A stretch of DNA of 55,830 bases from Candidatus Brockarchaeota archaeon (GCA_017601225.1 JAFNIX010000005.1:1-55830); one strand, 5' to 3'; positions 34,461-43,255 are shown, counted from the stretch's first letter. Made by a program: numbers and translations. The notes: generated by a model from the sequence alone, not told the origin.

Positions 34461-34511
34461 ACACCTCCTCCTTGCGTAGGGAGGGTTGGATAGCTGGAAT
34501 AAAAATCTTTC
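34461..34511 (-). promoter_or_regulatory. Alba promoter and Shine-Dalgarno site
   Basis: Minus strand: a TATA-like GATTTTTATTC at 34498-34509 and GGAGGAGGTGT at 34461-34471, 12 bases before the ATG. The implied leader is roughly 25-30 bases. The ribosome site is unusually strong for this window. Confidence 0.6.
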
Positions 34512-34591
34512 TGCTCACCCGTATAAAGGCTTAATAATGCTCCATCGGAGTTCCAGCTTTAAAAGTGCCTAATTATCCATAATAGGCGGTT

Positions 34592-34873
34592 TTAATCCTC
34601 TATTTCTAAGTCGCTTAACGGGACGTAAACATAGCTTCCGTCAGGCATCCTTCTGCCAATTATCAGCGGGAGGATCTTTTTCACAACCTCTTGTGTAGCT
34701 ATTTCGGCGGCACTAAGCCTACTGCTATGCTCAACGGGTATCAACGGTGGAGCGCCAAGAGACAGTTCAAGAGCTCTTAAACCTATTATCCTCGCCTTCT
34801 CAAACTTCGTCAACCTCTTTTTGGAAACCTCAATTCTTTTCTCAATGCTGTTTTTCAGAGAGGAGATGCTCAA
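34592..34873 (-). CDS. rpoK: DNA-directed RNA polymerase subunit K (Rpo6)
   Basis: 93 residues, homologous to Rpb6/omega. LTKFEKARIIGLRALELSLGAP is the diagnostic assembly segment, followed by IATQEVVKKILPLIIGRRMP, then GSYVYVPLSDLE, which is the conserved C-terminus. A roughly 20-residue N-terminal basic stretch precedes it. The subunit stabilises the large catalytic subunit. Located between alba and the chaperonin gene on the same strand. Confidence 0.92.
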   Translation of the reverse strand: MSISSLKNSIEKRIEVSKKRLTKFEKARIIGLRALELSLGAPPLIPVEHSSRLSAAEIATQEVVKKILPLIIGRRMPDGSYVYVPLSDLEIED

Positions 34874-34907
34874 TTTTTAGCTTCAACTTCCATGGTAAAC
34901 GTCATTT

Positions 34908-36539
34908 CTACTCTTCCGCTCCAGCTTCCTTGCCCTTTGGAGGCTTCATTTTGGCCGCCATTATCACGTCATCCACCCTTAGAAGGATGGCGGCTGTCTC
35001 AAGGGCAGCTAGATATGCCGTTTTCTTAACCCTGTAGGAGTCGAAAATGCCTTTTTCCACAACATTCGTGATTCCTCCGCTGAAAGCATCGAAGCCTGCT
35101 GTCTTCTCTCCCTTGGCATGCCTCGCCTTAAGCTCAGTCAAAACCTCGTCGGGGTCTCCGCCTGAATTAGCTACGATCTGCTTCACGTATGAGTCGAAAA
35201 CTCTGCCTAATGCTTCTAGCACGATGCCCTCCTTTCCTCCCTTAGCCATCTCCGCGAGTTTACGTGAAAGGAAGACTTCAGCAGCTCCACCACCCGGCAG
35301 CACGTAGGGTTCCTCGACAAGTGCCCTCTGAACAGCAATGCAATTCTTAACTATTCTCTCCGCCTCGTCGACAATCTTGTCATTCTCCCCTCTCACCAGG
35401 ATTGTGTGAACCGCTTTGTTAGGAACCCTCTCGACGAACGTCCATTTCTCTCCACCTGTTTTCCGCTCCTCCACAATGCCTGCGAAACCAAGTTTATCCT
35501 CACTTAAGTCTTCCAGAACACTCACGATTTTCGCCCCAGTGGCAAGCGCAAGCTTCTCCATGTCTGATTTCTTAACTCTCCTGAGGCTCATGATTCCTTT
35601 CTTCACCAAAAGATATTGAGCATAGTCGTCTATGCCCTTCTGGACGAAAACCACGTTAACCTTCAACTCTGAAAGCTTGTTAACGATTTCGCTCATCATT
35701 TTTTGCTCCGTCTTCAGGAATTCCCTTATCATTCTAGCGTCGCTGAATTTCAGCCTCTCATCGGTCTCAGTCTTCTTAACTTCAATCGGCATGTCTAAGA
35801 GGGCTATCTTTGCGTTCTCAACCCTTTTAGGCATATCTGGATGTACAATCTCCTTGTCAAGCGCAACACCCTCTACCAGCTGGGTGTCTAGAATGGAGCC
35901 GCCGCTCTTCTTCTCGGTTTTTAAGAATTCGTCGAAAACCCTAGTGTTTTCAACGCCTTTCTCAATTATCCTTTTAACCGCTTCAACAGATATGTCGGCG
36001 AGCCTCTCCCTTACCGCTGTGTTTAGTGATAAGGGTATTGTCGATAACGCTGTTTTCCTTAAGACGTCAGGGTCTCTCGGGTCGATCTTAATGGCGAGCT
36101 CATTCTTCAAAGCATTCAGAGCCTTTCCAACACCCTCAGTATACGCGTCGATTATTATCGAGGGATGTATCCCCATCTTCATCAGGGAATCGGCTTCCTT
36201 AAACATTAAATGGGTTAACACCACTAGGCTTGTAACCCCGTCCCCAACTTCCTTGTTCTGAGACTTAGCTGCATCAACAATCAGCTTTGCAGCAGGATGC
36301 TCAACCTCAAGCTCACTCATTATCGTCGCTCCGTCGCCTGTTATCGTAGTGTCGCCGAACGTATCCACAAGGATTTTCCGGTAGCCTAGGGGACCTAGGG
36401 CTGACCTAACGGTTTCGAAAATCACCTCCGATGCCAGAAGATTGTAAAGCTGAGCCTCCTTTTCAAAGCTCCTCCTGCTTCCCTCTTTCAGAATTATCGA
36501 GGGAATAACCTTCACCTGCGAGGAGCTCATTTTACTCAC
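34908..36539 (-). CDS. Group II chaperonin (thermosome) subunit with altered ATPase motifs
   Basis: A 543-residue chaperonin subunit. The equatorial, intermediate and apical domains are all recognisable (SALGPLGYRKILVD, ITGDGATIMSELEVEHPAAK, VLPGGGAAEVFLS). Three nucleotide-site features depart from the family: NDGAT is GDGAT, GDGTTS is GDGVTS (Val102), and the catalytic aspartate (DA of the helix before GGGA, GroEL Asp398) appears to be Asn399 in VKNCIAV. The Gly/Met-rich tail of other thermosomes is absent. It may be a specialised, weakly hydrolysing subunit of a hetero-oligomeric ring. Alignment of the Asp position is by eye. Confidence 0.92.
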   Translation of the reverse strand: MSKMSSSQVKVIPSIILKEGSRRSFEKEAQLYNLLASEVIFETVRSALGPLGYRKILVDTFGDTTITGDGATIMSELEVEHPAAKLIVDAAKSQNKEVGDGVTSLVVLTHLMFKEADSLMKMGIHPSIIIDAYTEGVGKALNALKNELAIKIDPRDPDVLRKTALSTIPLSLNTAVRERLADISVEAVKRIIEKGVENTRVFDEFLKTEKKSGGSILDTQLVEGVALDKEIVHPDMPKRVENAKIALLDMPIEVKKTETDERLKFSDARMIREFLKTEQKMMSEIVNKLSELKVNVVFVQKGIDDYAQYLLVKKGIMSLRRVKKSDMEKLALATGAKIVSVLEDLSEDKLGFAGIVEERKTGGEKWTFVERVPNKAVHTILVRGENDKIVDEAERIVKNCIAVQRALVEEPYVLPGGGAAEVFLSRKLAEMAKGGKEGIVLEALGRVFDSYVKQIVANSGGDPDEVLTELKARHAKGEKTAGFDAFSGGITNVVEKGIFDSYRVKKTAYLAALETAAILLRVDDVIMAAKMKPPKGKEAGAEE

Positions 36540-36562
36540 CGCACTCTACCTCGAGAAAACCC

Positions 36563-36572
36563 ATTTTTAAGC
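36563..36572 (-). promoter_or_regulatory. TATA-like box for the chaperonin gene
   Basis: Minus-strand GCTTAAAAAT lies 24-33 bases upstream of the ATG at 36539, with an A/G-rich BRE-like stretch before it. The transcript would start at or next to the start codon, i.e. leaderless. Confidence 0.5.
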
Positions 36573-36700
36573 CTTTCTAAATCGAATCGGCTGAAACAAG
36601 CCATTTAGGCGGTGTTCTTCAATTAGTAGTTGAAAGTTTGCTTAACACGGCCTACGTGGGACCAGACCACAATTATGCATTAGAAATGCTCCTGAAAACC

Positions 36701-36931
36701 CTAAAAGCCGCTTGAAAAAGCCTTATACTGGACTATCCTGTCCATAACCTCTACGAACTCCCTCTCAATATCATGCTTCTTCTTCTCATACTCCTCTTTA
36801 CTTATCTTTCCCTGTTCAAATTTTTTCTGAAGATCCTCATACTCTTTTTCAAGCCTTTCCTTCTCCTTCTCCAACCTTTTCAGCCTTTCCTCAGAGTCCG
36901 GAGGCCCTATGAGTATGAACAATCCAACCAC
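36701..36931 (-). CDS. Small coiled-coil protein with SHOCT-like segment
   Basis: 76 residues: a short hydrophobic N-terminus followed by a continuous charged helix (ERLKRLEKEKERLEKEYED) and the sequence QGKISKEEYEKKKHDIER, which resembles the short SHOCT helix-pair used for oligomerisation. No other domain. It stands alone, divergent from the cyclophilin-like gene. Probably a small structural or adaptor protein. Confidence 0.6.
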   Translation of the reverse strand: MVGLFILIGPPDSEERLKRLEKEKERLEKEYEDLQKKFEQGKISKEEYEKKKHDIEREFVEVMDRIVQYKAFSSGF

Positions 36932-36976
36932 CCTAAGCCTTATTAATAGCTTGCAAGAGGTTTCTGTTAAACTTTT

Positions 36977-37351
36977 ATGTCGATGGATGTGCTCGAGTTA
37001 AAAATAGCTTCGGGTGATAGTGACGTCTGCAGGTTTAGTGTTAAAAGGGGCTTCTCGCCAAGAGTTTTCTCAGCTTTAGGAGGCTCCCTTCCGAAGATAG
37101 GTGTCGTTGGGAAGGGAAATGCTTACATATACTTAACCATGGGTTTGAAAATTGGGGGTGAAAAAACTCTTTCAGAAGCCTCGCAAGGGGATGTGGGATA
37201 CTCTCCCCGCTTCCAAGGACTGGTGTTCTTCACGTCTGACTCGCCCGACTGCAGGTTTCTAAACGTTACTCTTATCGGAAAACTGTTGACTCCACTTGAG
37301 CCCTTGAAAAACCTTAGGGAGGGGGAAGTGGTTTATGTTTCACGTGTTTAA
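36977..37351 (+). CDS. Cyclophilin-like fold protein
   Basis: 124 residues related to the archaeal cyclophilin-like family (formerly DUF369). The best-matching segments are VVGKGNAYIYLTMGLKIGGEK and QGDVGYSPRFQGLVFFTSDS, typical of the barrel with its GDVGYWP-like loop. These proteins share the cyclophilin barrel but lack the isomerase residues; function is not established. Its stop overlaps the eS25 gene's end by 4 bases. Confidence 0.75.
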   Translation: MSMDVLELKIASGDSDVCRFSVKRGFSPRVFSALGGSLPKIGVVGKGNAYIYLTMGLKIGGEKTLSEASQGDVGYSPRFQGLVFFTSDSPDCRFLNVTLIGKLLTPLEPLKNLREGEVVYVSRV

Positions 37352-37656
37352 GCTGCTTGAGGAAAAGTGTAAACAGGAATGCTGCTGTTGCCAGTAACCT
37401 TCTTCACTAAGCCTCTTTCCTCCAGGCGTTTCAGAAGCCTCTTGGCCTCCCCCATTTTCAAGCCTGTTTGGCTAAAGACAACGTAGGGTGTTAAAACCTT
37501 GACGCCTTTAAGCTTCTCAAGCATCTTATCATCTTCGTCGCGGAGTATTTCACCAACCTTCTTCTCGCTTTTCAAGCGTTCAGCCTTCTCTTTTTTACTC
37601 TCTTCCTTCTGCCTCTTCTCGAGTTGGCTTAAGCGAAGCTTCTTAGACCCGCCCAT
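37348..37656 (-). CDS. rps25e: 30S ribosomal protein eS25
   Basis: 102 residues. A lysine-rich N-terminal half precedes the winged-helix body: VLTPYVVFSQTGLKMGEAKR followed by LLKRLEERGLVKKV and the terminal IPVYTF. This is ribosomal protein S25e, found in TACK archaea and eukaryotes but not in most Euryarchaeota, so it also informs the lineage of the window. Confidence 0.93.
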   Translation of the reverse strand: MGGSKKLRLSQLEKRQKEESKKEKAERLKSEKKVGEILRDEDDKMLEKLKGVKVLTPYVVFSQTGLKMGEAKRLLKRLEERGLVKKVTGNSSIPVYTFPQAA

Positions 37657-37755
37657 TTTTAAGACGGTTATTTCACAAGGTACTCCTAGATAAATTTAAC
37701 CCCTATTAGTTTAAATACTCTGGGAGATAATAGTTAGCCAAAAAAGGGGAGGGGG

Positions 37756-38325
37756 TTGAAGCCCAGCAGGAAGGCGTTAACCGTGGACGAGGTTATGAGT
37801 TATCCGGTTATATCGATAGGCCCGGATGAGTCTGTTCACGCGGCTGTTCTTCAAATGGTTCACCATGATATAAGCTCGTTAATTGTTGTGAATGAAGAGG
37901 GTAAAGATATCGGAATAATTACTGAGAGGGATGTTATAGAGAAGGTTGTAGCCAAATCTAGGGATCCCCAGCTTGTGAAAGTAAGAGAAGTCATGTCCAA
38001 CCCCTTGAAGAAGATTAGTAGTGACAGCAGTATTGTAGAGGCTCTCGATAAGATGAGGAGGAGCAAAATAAAGAAGCTTGGTGTCGAGAGGGAAGGGAAA
38101 CTTGTGGGAATAGTTTCTGAGAGAGACTTGGTTTACGCTATACCCGCAATATACGAGCTGGTTGAAAAAACAGCCATGGAGCGTTCCAGAAGCGTAATAA
38201 GGAAAGAGTTTTACGAAGGATTCTGTGAGGAATGTGGAATGTGGTCCGACTCCCTAAGCATCGTCGAAGGAAGGCTTCTGTGCGAAGACTGCATGGCTGA
38301 CCTTAAAATAGCCTCCGAAGAGTAG
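37756..38325 (+). CDS. CBS-domain pair protein with C-terminal zinc ribbon
   Basis: 189 residues. Two CBS domains (about 8-65 and 75-130) carry the typical MSYPVISIGPDESVHAA and VMSNPLKKISSDSSIVEAL starts, with IGIITERDVIEKVV and LVGIVSERDLVYAI ends. A C-terminal zinc ribbon follows: CEECG and CEDC. CBS pairs usually bind adenosine nucleotides; here no catalytic partner domain is attached. TTG start after a purine-rich GGGGAGGGGG. The next CBS protein begins 2 bases after the stop. Confidence 0.85.
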   Translation: MKPSRKALTVDEVMSYPVISIGPDESVHAAVLQMVHHDISSLIVVNEEGKDIGIITERDVIEKVVAKSRDPQLVKVREVMSNPLKKISSDSSIVEALDKMRRSKIKKLGVEREGKLVGIVSERDLVYAIPAIYELVEKTAMERSRSVIRKEFYEGFCEECGMWSDSLSIVEGRLLCEDCMADLKIASEE

Positions 38326-38327
38326 AG

Positions 38328-39221
38328 TTGAGCAAGGATAGGGAGAAAGGATTAAGATACATGAAGGGCCGCCCTAGAAAGAGGGTCCAGTCGTACTCCT
38401 CGCCTTCATCAGTACTTTACTATGCTACTTCCCCGCCGCTCTCAGTTACCAAGACCACTCCATTGTCAAGGCTTCTTGAAACAATGGTTGCAAGAGGCTT
38501 TAGAAGAGTTTTCGTGGCTACGGCGAGCGGTCTTCTCGAGGGGATCGTAACTCCCATGGAGATTGTTAAACACCTGCTTTGGAAGTCTAGAGAATCTCCC
38601 GGAACGCCTGTTATGGATATAATGTCTACGCCTGTGGCTAGGCTTATGCGTAAAGACGTGGTCAGCATAGGCCCATCTGAAAGCATGTCGGAGTCAATAA
38701 TTTTGATGAAGAAGAACAGTGTTAACAGTCTTGCAGTAGTGGACAAGAGCAACCGGCTCAAGGCTGTTTTAACAGTTAGGGACGTGCTTGAGAGGTTTAA
38801 CTATTCTCTGGAAAGCGGGTTCGTTAAAGACTACATGTCTAAGTCTCCGGTTTGCATCTCAATAGACAGGAGTCTGAGGGAAGGTGTTGAAACCATGGTC
38901 AGTTCTGGACACAGGCGTTTACCATGCCTGGAGAAGTCTAAGCCAGTAGGATTATTCTCATCCCGTTCAATAGTTAGGTTCCTCGGTGGCCGGGAGTTCT
39001 TTAAGCATGCTGGAGAGACGCTTGGAGAGCTTATGTCGCTAAGCGTTGTCGACTTCACAGTTAGGGATCCTCCTGTTCTGGATCCCCAAGTCAGGATGAC
39101 GGAGGCTTGGGAGATGGTTAAGAGGAGCAGTTACGGCTCGGCCCTAGTGGTTAAATCCGGCTCTCTGGAAGGCTTCTTAACGGAAATGGATTTTCTAAAG
39201 GCCGTGAGGATTGGGCCTTAG
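38328..39221 (+). CDS. Four-CBS-domain protein
   Basis: 297 residues carrying four CBS repeats, two Bateman modules: near residues 30-90 (PLSVTKTTPLSRLLETM), 95-160 (VVSIGPSESMSESIILM), 160-220 (DYMSKSPVCISIDRSLREG) and 230-295 (VRDPPVLDPQVRMTEAW). The N-terminus is basic. It is cotranscribed with the preceding CBS-zinc ribbon protein and overlaps the next gene by 11 bases. Likely an adenylate-sensing protein; the target is unknown. Confidence 0.82.
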   Translation: MSKDREKGLRYMKGRPRKRVQSYSSPSSVLYYATSPPLSVTKTTPLSRLLETMVARGFRRVFVATASGLLEGIVTPMEIVKHLLWKSRESPGTPVMDIMSTPVARLMRKDVVSIGPSESMSESIILMKKNSVNSLAVVDKSNRLKAVLTVRDVLERFNYSLESGFVKDYMSKSPVCISIDRSLREGVETMVSSGHRRLPCLEKSKPVGLFSSRSIVRFLGGREFFKHAGETLGELMSLSVVDFTVRDPPVLDPQVRMTEAWEMVKRSSYGSALVVKSGSLEGFLTEMDFLKAVRIGP

Positions 39222-39681
39222 GTTTCTGGTTGACAGTATGCATGGCTACGTCGCCAAATGGCTTAGGATAATGGGTTATGACACGCTATACTTGAATAGT
39301 GTTAATGATGAGGATATTGTTCAACTGGCTTTAGGCGACCGTGTGCTCGTGACTTCCGACGAAGAGCTCGCGAAAATCGCTGAGAAAAGGGGTGTTGAAG
39401 TGTTTTTAACCAAGGGTTTAACGGAGGAGGAGGTGTTAAGGCTCCTGGTGGAGAGGTTTAAGCTGTTTTTCCAGGAGGATTCTTTAAGATGCACGGTTTG
39501 CAACGGTGAGCTTGAGCCCTTGCCCCCTGAAGAGGCTGAGAAAAATCCCGAGGCTCCTAAAAACGTGGATCTGCTCTGGAGGTGCAAGTCGTGTGGCAAG
39601 TTATACTGGAGAGGGTCTCACTGGAGGAATATTTCACGGCAGATTTTAAAGCTGACCGGTTCAGAACCGTCGCATGCTTAA
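39211..39681 (+). CDS. Mut7-C family RNase (PIN-like) with zinc ribbon
   Basis: 156 residues of the COG1656 family. The PIN-like domain (1-85) shows FLVDSMHGYVAKWLRIMGYD and VLVTSDEELAKIAE, holding the acidic active-site residues. The C-terminal half is a zinc ribbon: CTVCNGEL and CKSCGKLYWRGSHW. These proteins are predicted ribonucleases, cognate to the C-terminal domain of eukaryotic Mut-7. TTG start within the end of the CBS gene. Confidence 0.88.
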   Translation: MGLRFLVDSMHGYVAKWLRIMGYDTLYLNSVNDEDIVQLALGDRVLVTSDEELAKIAEKRGVEVFLTKGLTEEEVLRLLVERFKLFFQEDSLRCTVCNGELEPLPPEEAEKNPEAPKNVDLLWRCKSCGKLYWRGSHWRNISRQILKLTGSEPSHA

Positions 39682-39824
39682 TGCTTAAATACTTTCTCTT
39701 CATAGGATTCTCCGGCAGATGAAAACCGCCTCAAAAATCTGATTAGGGATGAGGATAAGATGGGCGGATTGATGCCATGACGCATGGGAGCTTATCAGCA
39801 TTCTTCAAAGTTTAAAAAATAGGG

Positions 39825-40439
39825 TTGACGACGCACGTAAAAACATGTTTAACGTTCCTCTTGGCCGTGCTTTTCAATACTTGCCTTAACACGTGTGCAA
39901 ACCCCTCAACAACGGTTTGGGGAAACGAGACTCATGTTTCAATGCGTGTAACAGCTTTCCTCTGCAACAGGACGCTTGTTGAACTATGCTTGACTAACAA
40001 CGTGTCTTTAACGGTTTTCAAGCCTGAATCTTTTAAAACATTGTCTCAGGGTTCCACTCTGCTCGTTGAATACGATGCGAGGTTTTCAGGCTCGCCTCCG
40101 GGGGGAGCGATTATGGAGGATACTGGTGATTTTTCTCAAAAAGATCCGGCAACATACTTGCAGACCATATTGTTTTTCACAGCAGGATTAATTCTCCTAG
40201 CCTTAAACATTGTTGGCTTGAGAAAAAGCGAGAAGATGCTTTTAAAAAACATGGAGAACGGTTTCACTCCGCCTAAGGGGTCAAGGTTGAGCGAGGAGGC
40301 GCTGTTGCTCCTAGCTTCAAGAAACCCCGATGCCTACAGGAGGGTTTTAGAAATGGTTTTGAAAGGAGAGTTGAAGGTTGAAAAAACAGGATGGAAGGGG
40401 AAGGTGCTGGCTAGAATTAGACGGCTTTTCAGGCAGTAG
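39825..40439 (+). CDS. Single-span exported protein, unknown function
   Basis: About 204 residues: a signal peptide (TCLTFLLAVLFNTCL), a 90-residue extracytoplasmic beta-rich domain with NVS/NET-type sequons, a transmembrane helix (ILFFTAGLILLALNIVGL, near residues 112-131) and a basic 70-residue cytoplasmic tail ending FRQ. The start is uncertain: the TTG at 39825 lies close to a TATA-like TTTAAAAAAT, so a later TTG/GTG could be used. It lies 95 bases before the large repeat protein and may be its partner. Confidence 0.6.
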   Translation: MTTHVKTCLTFLLAVLFNTCLNTCANPSTTVWGNETHVSMRVTAFLCNRTLVELCLTNNVSLTVFKPESFKTLSQGSTLLVEYDARFSGSPPGGAIMEDTGDFSQKDPATYLQTILFFTAGLILLALNIVGLRKSEKMLLKNMENGFTPPKGSRLSEEALLLLASRNPDAYRRVLEMVLKGELKVEKTGWKGKVLARIRRLFRQ

Positions 40440-40501
40440 TGAATTTGGGTTAAGCCTCCACCAGAAACCAGACTATTTTATTTTGATACAAACCTAACAA
40501 A

Positions 40502-40512
40502 ACCTTTAAAAC
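40502..40512 (+). promoter_or_regulatory. TATA-like box for the surface protein gene
   Basis: ACCTTTAAAAC is centred 28 bases before the ATG at 40535, consistent with a leaderless transcript for the repeat protein and with a promoter separate from the preceding gene. Confidence 0.45.
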
Positions 40513-40534
40513 GCTTGATTAAGAAGCAACACAG

Positions 40535-43093
40535 ATGCTAAAGGATACTGCGGTAATACTGGCTGCAACACTCCTCCTCTTAACAATCCTAATAATGCCT
40601 GTCAGGGTTGAGGCCGACGGGTGCTTCACACCCGCTTACAACGCTTCCTTCACCAATAATCTAAACATATCTCCCTCAGGCTCCTTCGCTAGCTCAGGAG
40701 CATACTCTTTTTCTCCGGAAGGCTTCCGGGGACAATGCTTAAACATAAGCGTATTCTCTGGGGGCCGTGCTTACATACAGCATGTATTCGACGCTAAGGG
40801 CTCTTTTAAAATGAGTTTCATCCTGAAGATAAACAATGGCACCAGCTTCAACTTCTCCAGAATAATCCTCGTACTTACTGATTCTTCAACATATGAGGTT
40901 AAGCTTGGCTTTGTCGACAATCTGAAGCTGGTGGCCTTCAGGCTTGATAGGAGGAATGATGGCGCAACTTTCTCAACCGGAAAATGGTATAATTTAACCG
41001 TATGGCTGGATGCTTCTTCAGATGCTTTAACAATACTCTATAATGGGAGTCAAACAATCTCCATCTCGACAGGTGTTAAACTTTTTCTCGTGAAGCAGGT
41101 GAACTTTTCCCTCGGCGTTGTCGACCCGCCTCAAGAAGTTGTGAAAACGTTTTTCGACGAGTTCTCCATGCTCCTCTCCCCAATAATCTTCACGGATAAG
41201 CCTGTCTACACTTCTTCCAGCAGTATCCAGGTGAAGATTAGTGGAGACCAGTTTTTCACGTCCTCCCTTGATCTGAAGATACTCCACCCGAACGGTTCTA
41301 TTCTGAGCACTGAGCATTTAACCACCAACACTACTGGAGGCTTCTCCCGCACGATTAGCCTTGCAAACCCTTCTCCAGGAACCTACACCATGCGGGTTAA
41401 CAGGAGTGGCTGCGTCACCGAGTATCACTTCGGCGTCTGGGATGCTCCGCGGGTCTGGGAGCGGAAGTCAATAATCATGATTAAGGCGGGTGGGCTGATG
41501 CGAAGCGGGTCTGCGACGCTCTACTTGAAAAACTCTACACACGTGGTTTTCAGCCAGAGGCTAGAGACGGATTCCAAGGGGGAGGTAAGCAAGCAGATAA
41601 CTGTCCCTGCGGATATTCAGCTCGGTGTTCTTTCAGCCTTCATAGAGTGCGAGGATGCGTTAGACTTCAAAAACATGAGGGTGGTTACGGATGCTCTGCA
41701 AGTCACCCTGGTTAAGGCGGTTTTAAACGTGACTGTAGTCTTAGACGCCACGACTTATGAAAGGGTTAAACCGATAAACGTGACTGTTCGGGTTAAATAC
41801 AAGGATGGTTCAAGCCTGCCTTGGAACGGGGTTGTAAGGCTGAGGCTGGTCTACGGCGGGGTTGAAGGCAGGGAAATATTCATGGATTACATGCATGAGG
41901 GCTACTGGTTTAAGAGTATCAAGACTGATCCTTCAGACCCGTTGGGGAGCTATGTGGTCAAGGTGGAGGCTTCAGACCAGTATGGTAACGCTGGCTCCGG
42001 AAACAGGACTTTTACCCTAACTGCGGCTAAGCTGAAGATTACTTTAAAGAACCAGATTAACGAGACTTATGAAAGGTCCGTTAGGCTAAACGTTTCAGTT
42101 AGCGTCGCATACCCTGATGGAACACCCCTACCATCCGGCAGCGTGACTCTTGAACTTATCAAGGGCCAGACTAGAAAGGGCCCGTTTAACTTTAACAAGA
42201 CTGGCTTGGGAGAATGGGGTCTATCCTGGAAGATTCAGGCGCGCGAGGAAACCGGAGAATGGGTTCTCAGAGTAACGGCAGTAGACGGAGTGGGGAACAG
42301 TGGAGACTTTTCTCAGGAAATAATGATTGTTCCAGCCAGGCTAATCATACAGCTAATGGCCCCGGTTGGCAGCAGGTTCTCCAGAACCGAGAAAATACCT
42401 GTCAACGTGGTGGTGAAATACCCTTCTAAGGAGATTCTTACGCTAGAGAATGTTTCTCGGGAGAAAGGGGCCTTCGTAGATGCTCAGCTGATTCATAATG
42501 GTGCTGTGCAGGCTCTCACCCCGCTGAGGTTCTCAGCCGGAGCTTGGGTTGGAAACATCAGTGCTCCGAGAAACGCTTCTATTGGGCAATACGTGTTGAA
42601 CATCACCGTTAAAGATTCGTATGAGAACTATGGTTTCTACACTGTTCCCATTGAAATAACCAGGGCTGTTTTAAGCTTTGAAATGGAGGATTTGAAGGAG
42701 AGTTATCAAGCTGGTTTTGAAACGGTTTCTTTAAGAACCGTCGTTAAATACCCTGATTCTTCAACGCTTGAAGACGGGGATGTGACAGCGGTGGTCTCCT
42801 CCAGCACCCTTACGAGCATCATAAGCCTCAGATACCAGGGTGGCAAATGGGTTGGAGACTATTATCTTCCAGTTACTAATCCGGTTGGAGAATACAGGGT
42901 GGTGATCAATGCTACTGATCCTTACGGCAATACTGGTGTTAAAGAGGTTTTCTTTAGAGTGAGCAACCTATACTTGATCCTTGTGGTCATAAGCTTCGCC
43001 GTCGTTTTGGCTGTTTCAGTTTCGCTGCTCTGGATAAGGAGGCGTAGGCCTCAGCCGCCCCCGGTCTCGGAAGAGTATGACATCCTAGCCTAG
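40535..43093 (+). CDS. Large anchored surface protein with Ig-like tandem repeats
   Basis: 852 residues. Signal peptide (VILAATLLLLTILIMPV), then a concanavalin/laminin-G-like domain (about 30-210), a macroglobulin-like segment starting FTDKPVYTSSSSIQVKI (about 216-305) and four Ig-like repeats of about 100 residues (about 396-495, 497-597, 598-705, 706-806). Each repeat opens with a VKYPDGS-like strand and closes with the type DxYGNxG. A transmembrane helix (LYLILVVISFAVVLAVSVSLL) and a short basic tail end the protein. N-glycosylation sequons are numerous. Probably adhesive or cell-envelope structural; substrate unknown. Confidence 0.8.
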   Translation: MLKDTAVILAATLLLLTILIMPVRVEADGCFTPAYNASFTNNLNISPSGSFASSGAYSFSPEGFRGQCLNISVFSGGRAYIQHVFDAKGSFKMSFILKINNGTSFNFSRIILVLTDSSTYEVKLGFVDNLKLVAFRLDRRNDGATFSTGKWYNLTVWLDASSDALTILYNGSQTISISTGVKLFLVKQVNFSLGVVDPPQEVVKTFFDEFSMLLSPIIFTDKPVYTSSSSIQVKISGDQFFTSSLDLKILHPNGSILSTEHLTTNTTGGFSRTISLANPSPGTYTMRVNRSGCVTEYHFGVWDAPRVWERKSIIMIKAGGLMRSGSATLYLKNSTHVVFSQRLETDSKGEVSKQITVPADIQLGVLSAFIECEDALDFKNMRVVTDALQVTLVKAVLNVTVVLDATTYERVKPINVTVRVKYKDGSSLPWNGVVRLRLVYGGVEGREIFMDYMHEGYWFKSIKTDPSDPLGSYVVKVEASDQYGNAGSGNRTFTLTAAKLKITLKNQINETYERSVRLNVSVSVAYPDGTPLPSGSVTLELIKGQTRKGPFNFNKTGLGEWGLSWKIQAREETGEWVLRVTAVDGVGNSGDFSQEIMIVPARLIIQLMAPVGSRFSRTEKIPVNVVVKYPSKEILTLENVSREKGAFVDAQLIHNGAVQALTPLRFSAGAWVGNISAPRNASIGQYVLNITVKDSYENYGFYTVPIEITRAVLSFEMEDLKESYQAGFETVSLRTVVKYPDSSTLEDGDVTAVVSSSTLTSIISLRYQGGKWVGDYYLPVTNPVGEYRVVINATDPYGNTGVKEVFFRVSNLYLILVVISFAVVLAVSVSLLWIRRRRPQPPPVSEEYDILA

Positions 43094-43101
43094 TGTGGCA
43101 C

Positions 43102-43124
43102 GCATAACGGGTTCTCCGTTACGC
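43102..43124. terminator. Hairpin just downstream of the surface protein
   Basis: TAACGG (43105-43110) pairs with CCGTTA (43116-43121) around a five-base loop, extended by GC/GC with one A-C mismatch. It begins 8 bases after the stop codon. No T-run follows directly, so it may stabilise the mRNA 3' end rather than terminate. Confidence 0.4.
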
Positions 43125-43150
43125 TTCTAAACTCCGTTAATCTTACGGCT

Positions 43151-43255
43151 ATGTTGATCCTGCCATACGTGCAGCTTGGGCTGCTTCACCAGGCGCTTTT
43201 AATCGCCACTTCGATAGTTGTTTTAATGATGCACTTCAGTAAGGCTTTTCTCTGA
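43151..43255 (+). CDS. Possible 34-residue hydrophobic peptide
   Basis: An ATG-started frame encodes one hydrophobic helix (ALLIATSIVVLMMHF) flanked by a short N-terminus and SKAFL. It fills the otherwise empty 180-base gap between the surface protein and the next gene. No ribosome site or homologue is evident, so this is tentative. Confidence 0.25.
   Translation: MLILPYVQLGLLHQALLIATSIVVLMMHFSKAFL

Noticed and set aside
35632..36261. 209-codon antisense frame under the chaperonin gene
   Set aside because: Ser/Thr/Ile/Phe-biased product without motifs; the chaperonin on the other strand is unambiguous.
39690..39800. Possible C/D box guide RNA (AGATGAA, CTGA and GGATGAGG elements)
   Set aside because: Only partial C and D boxes, no clean terminal D box or stem; too weak to report.
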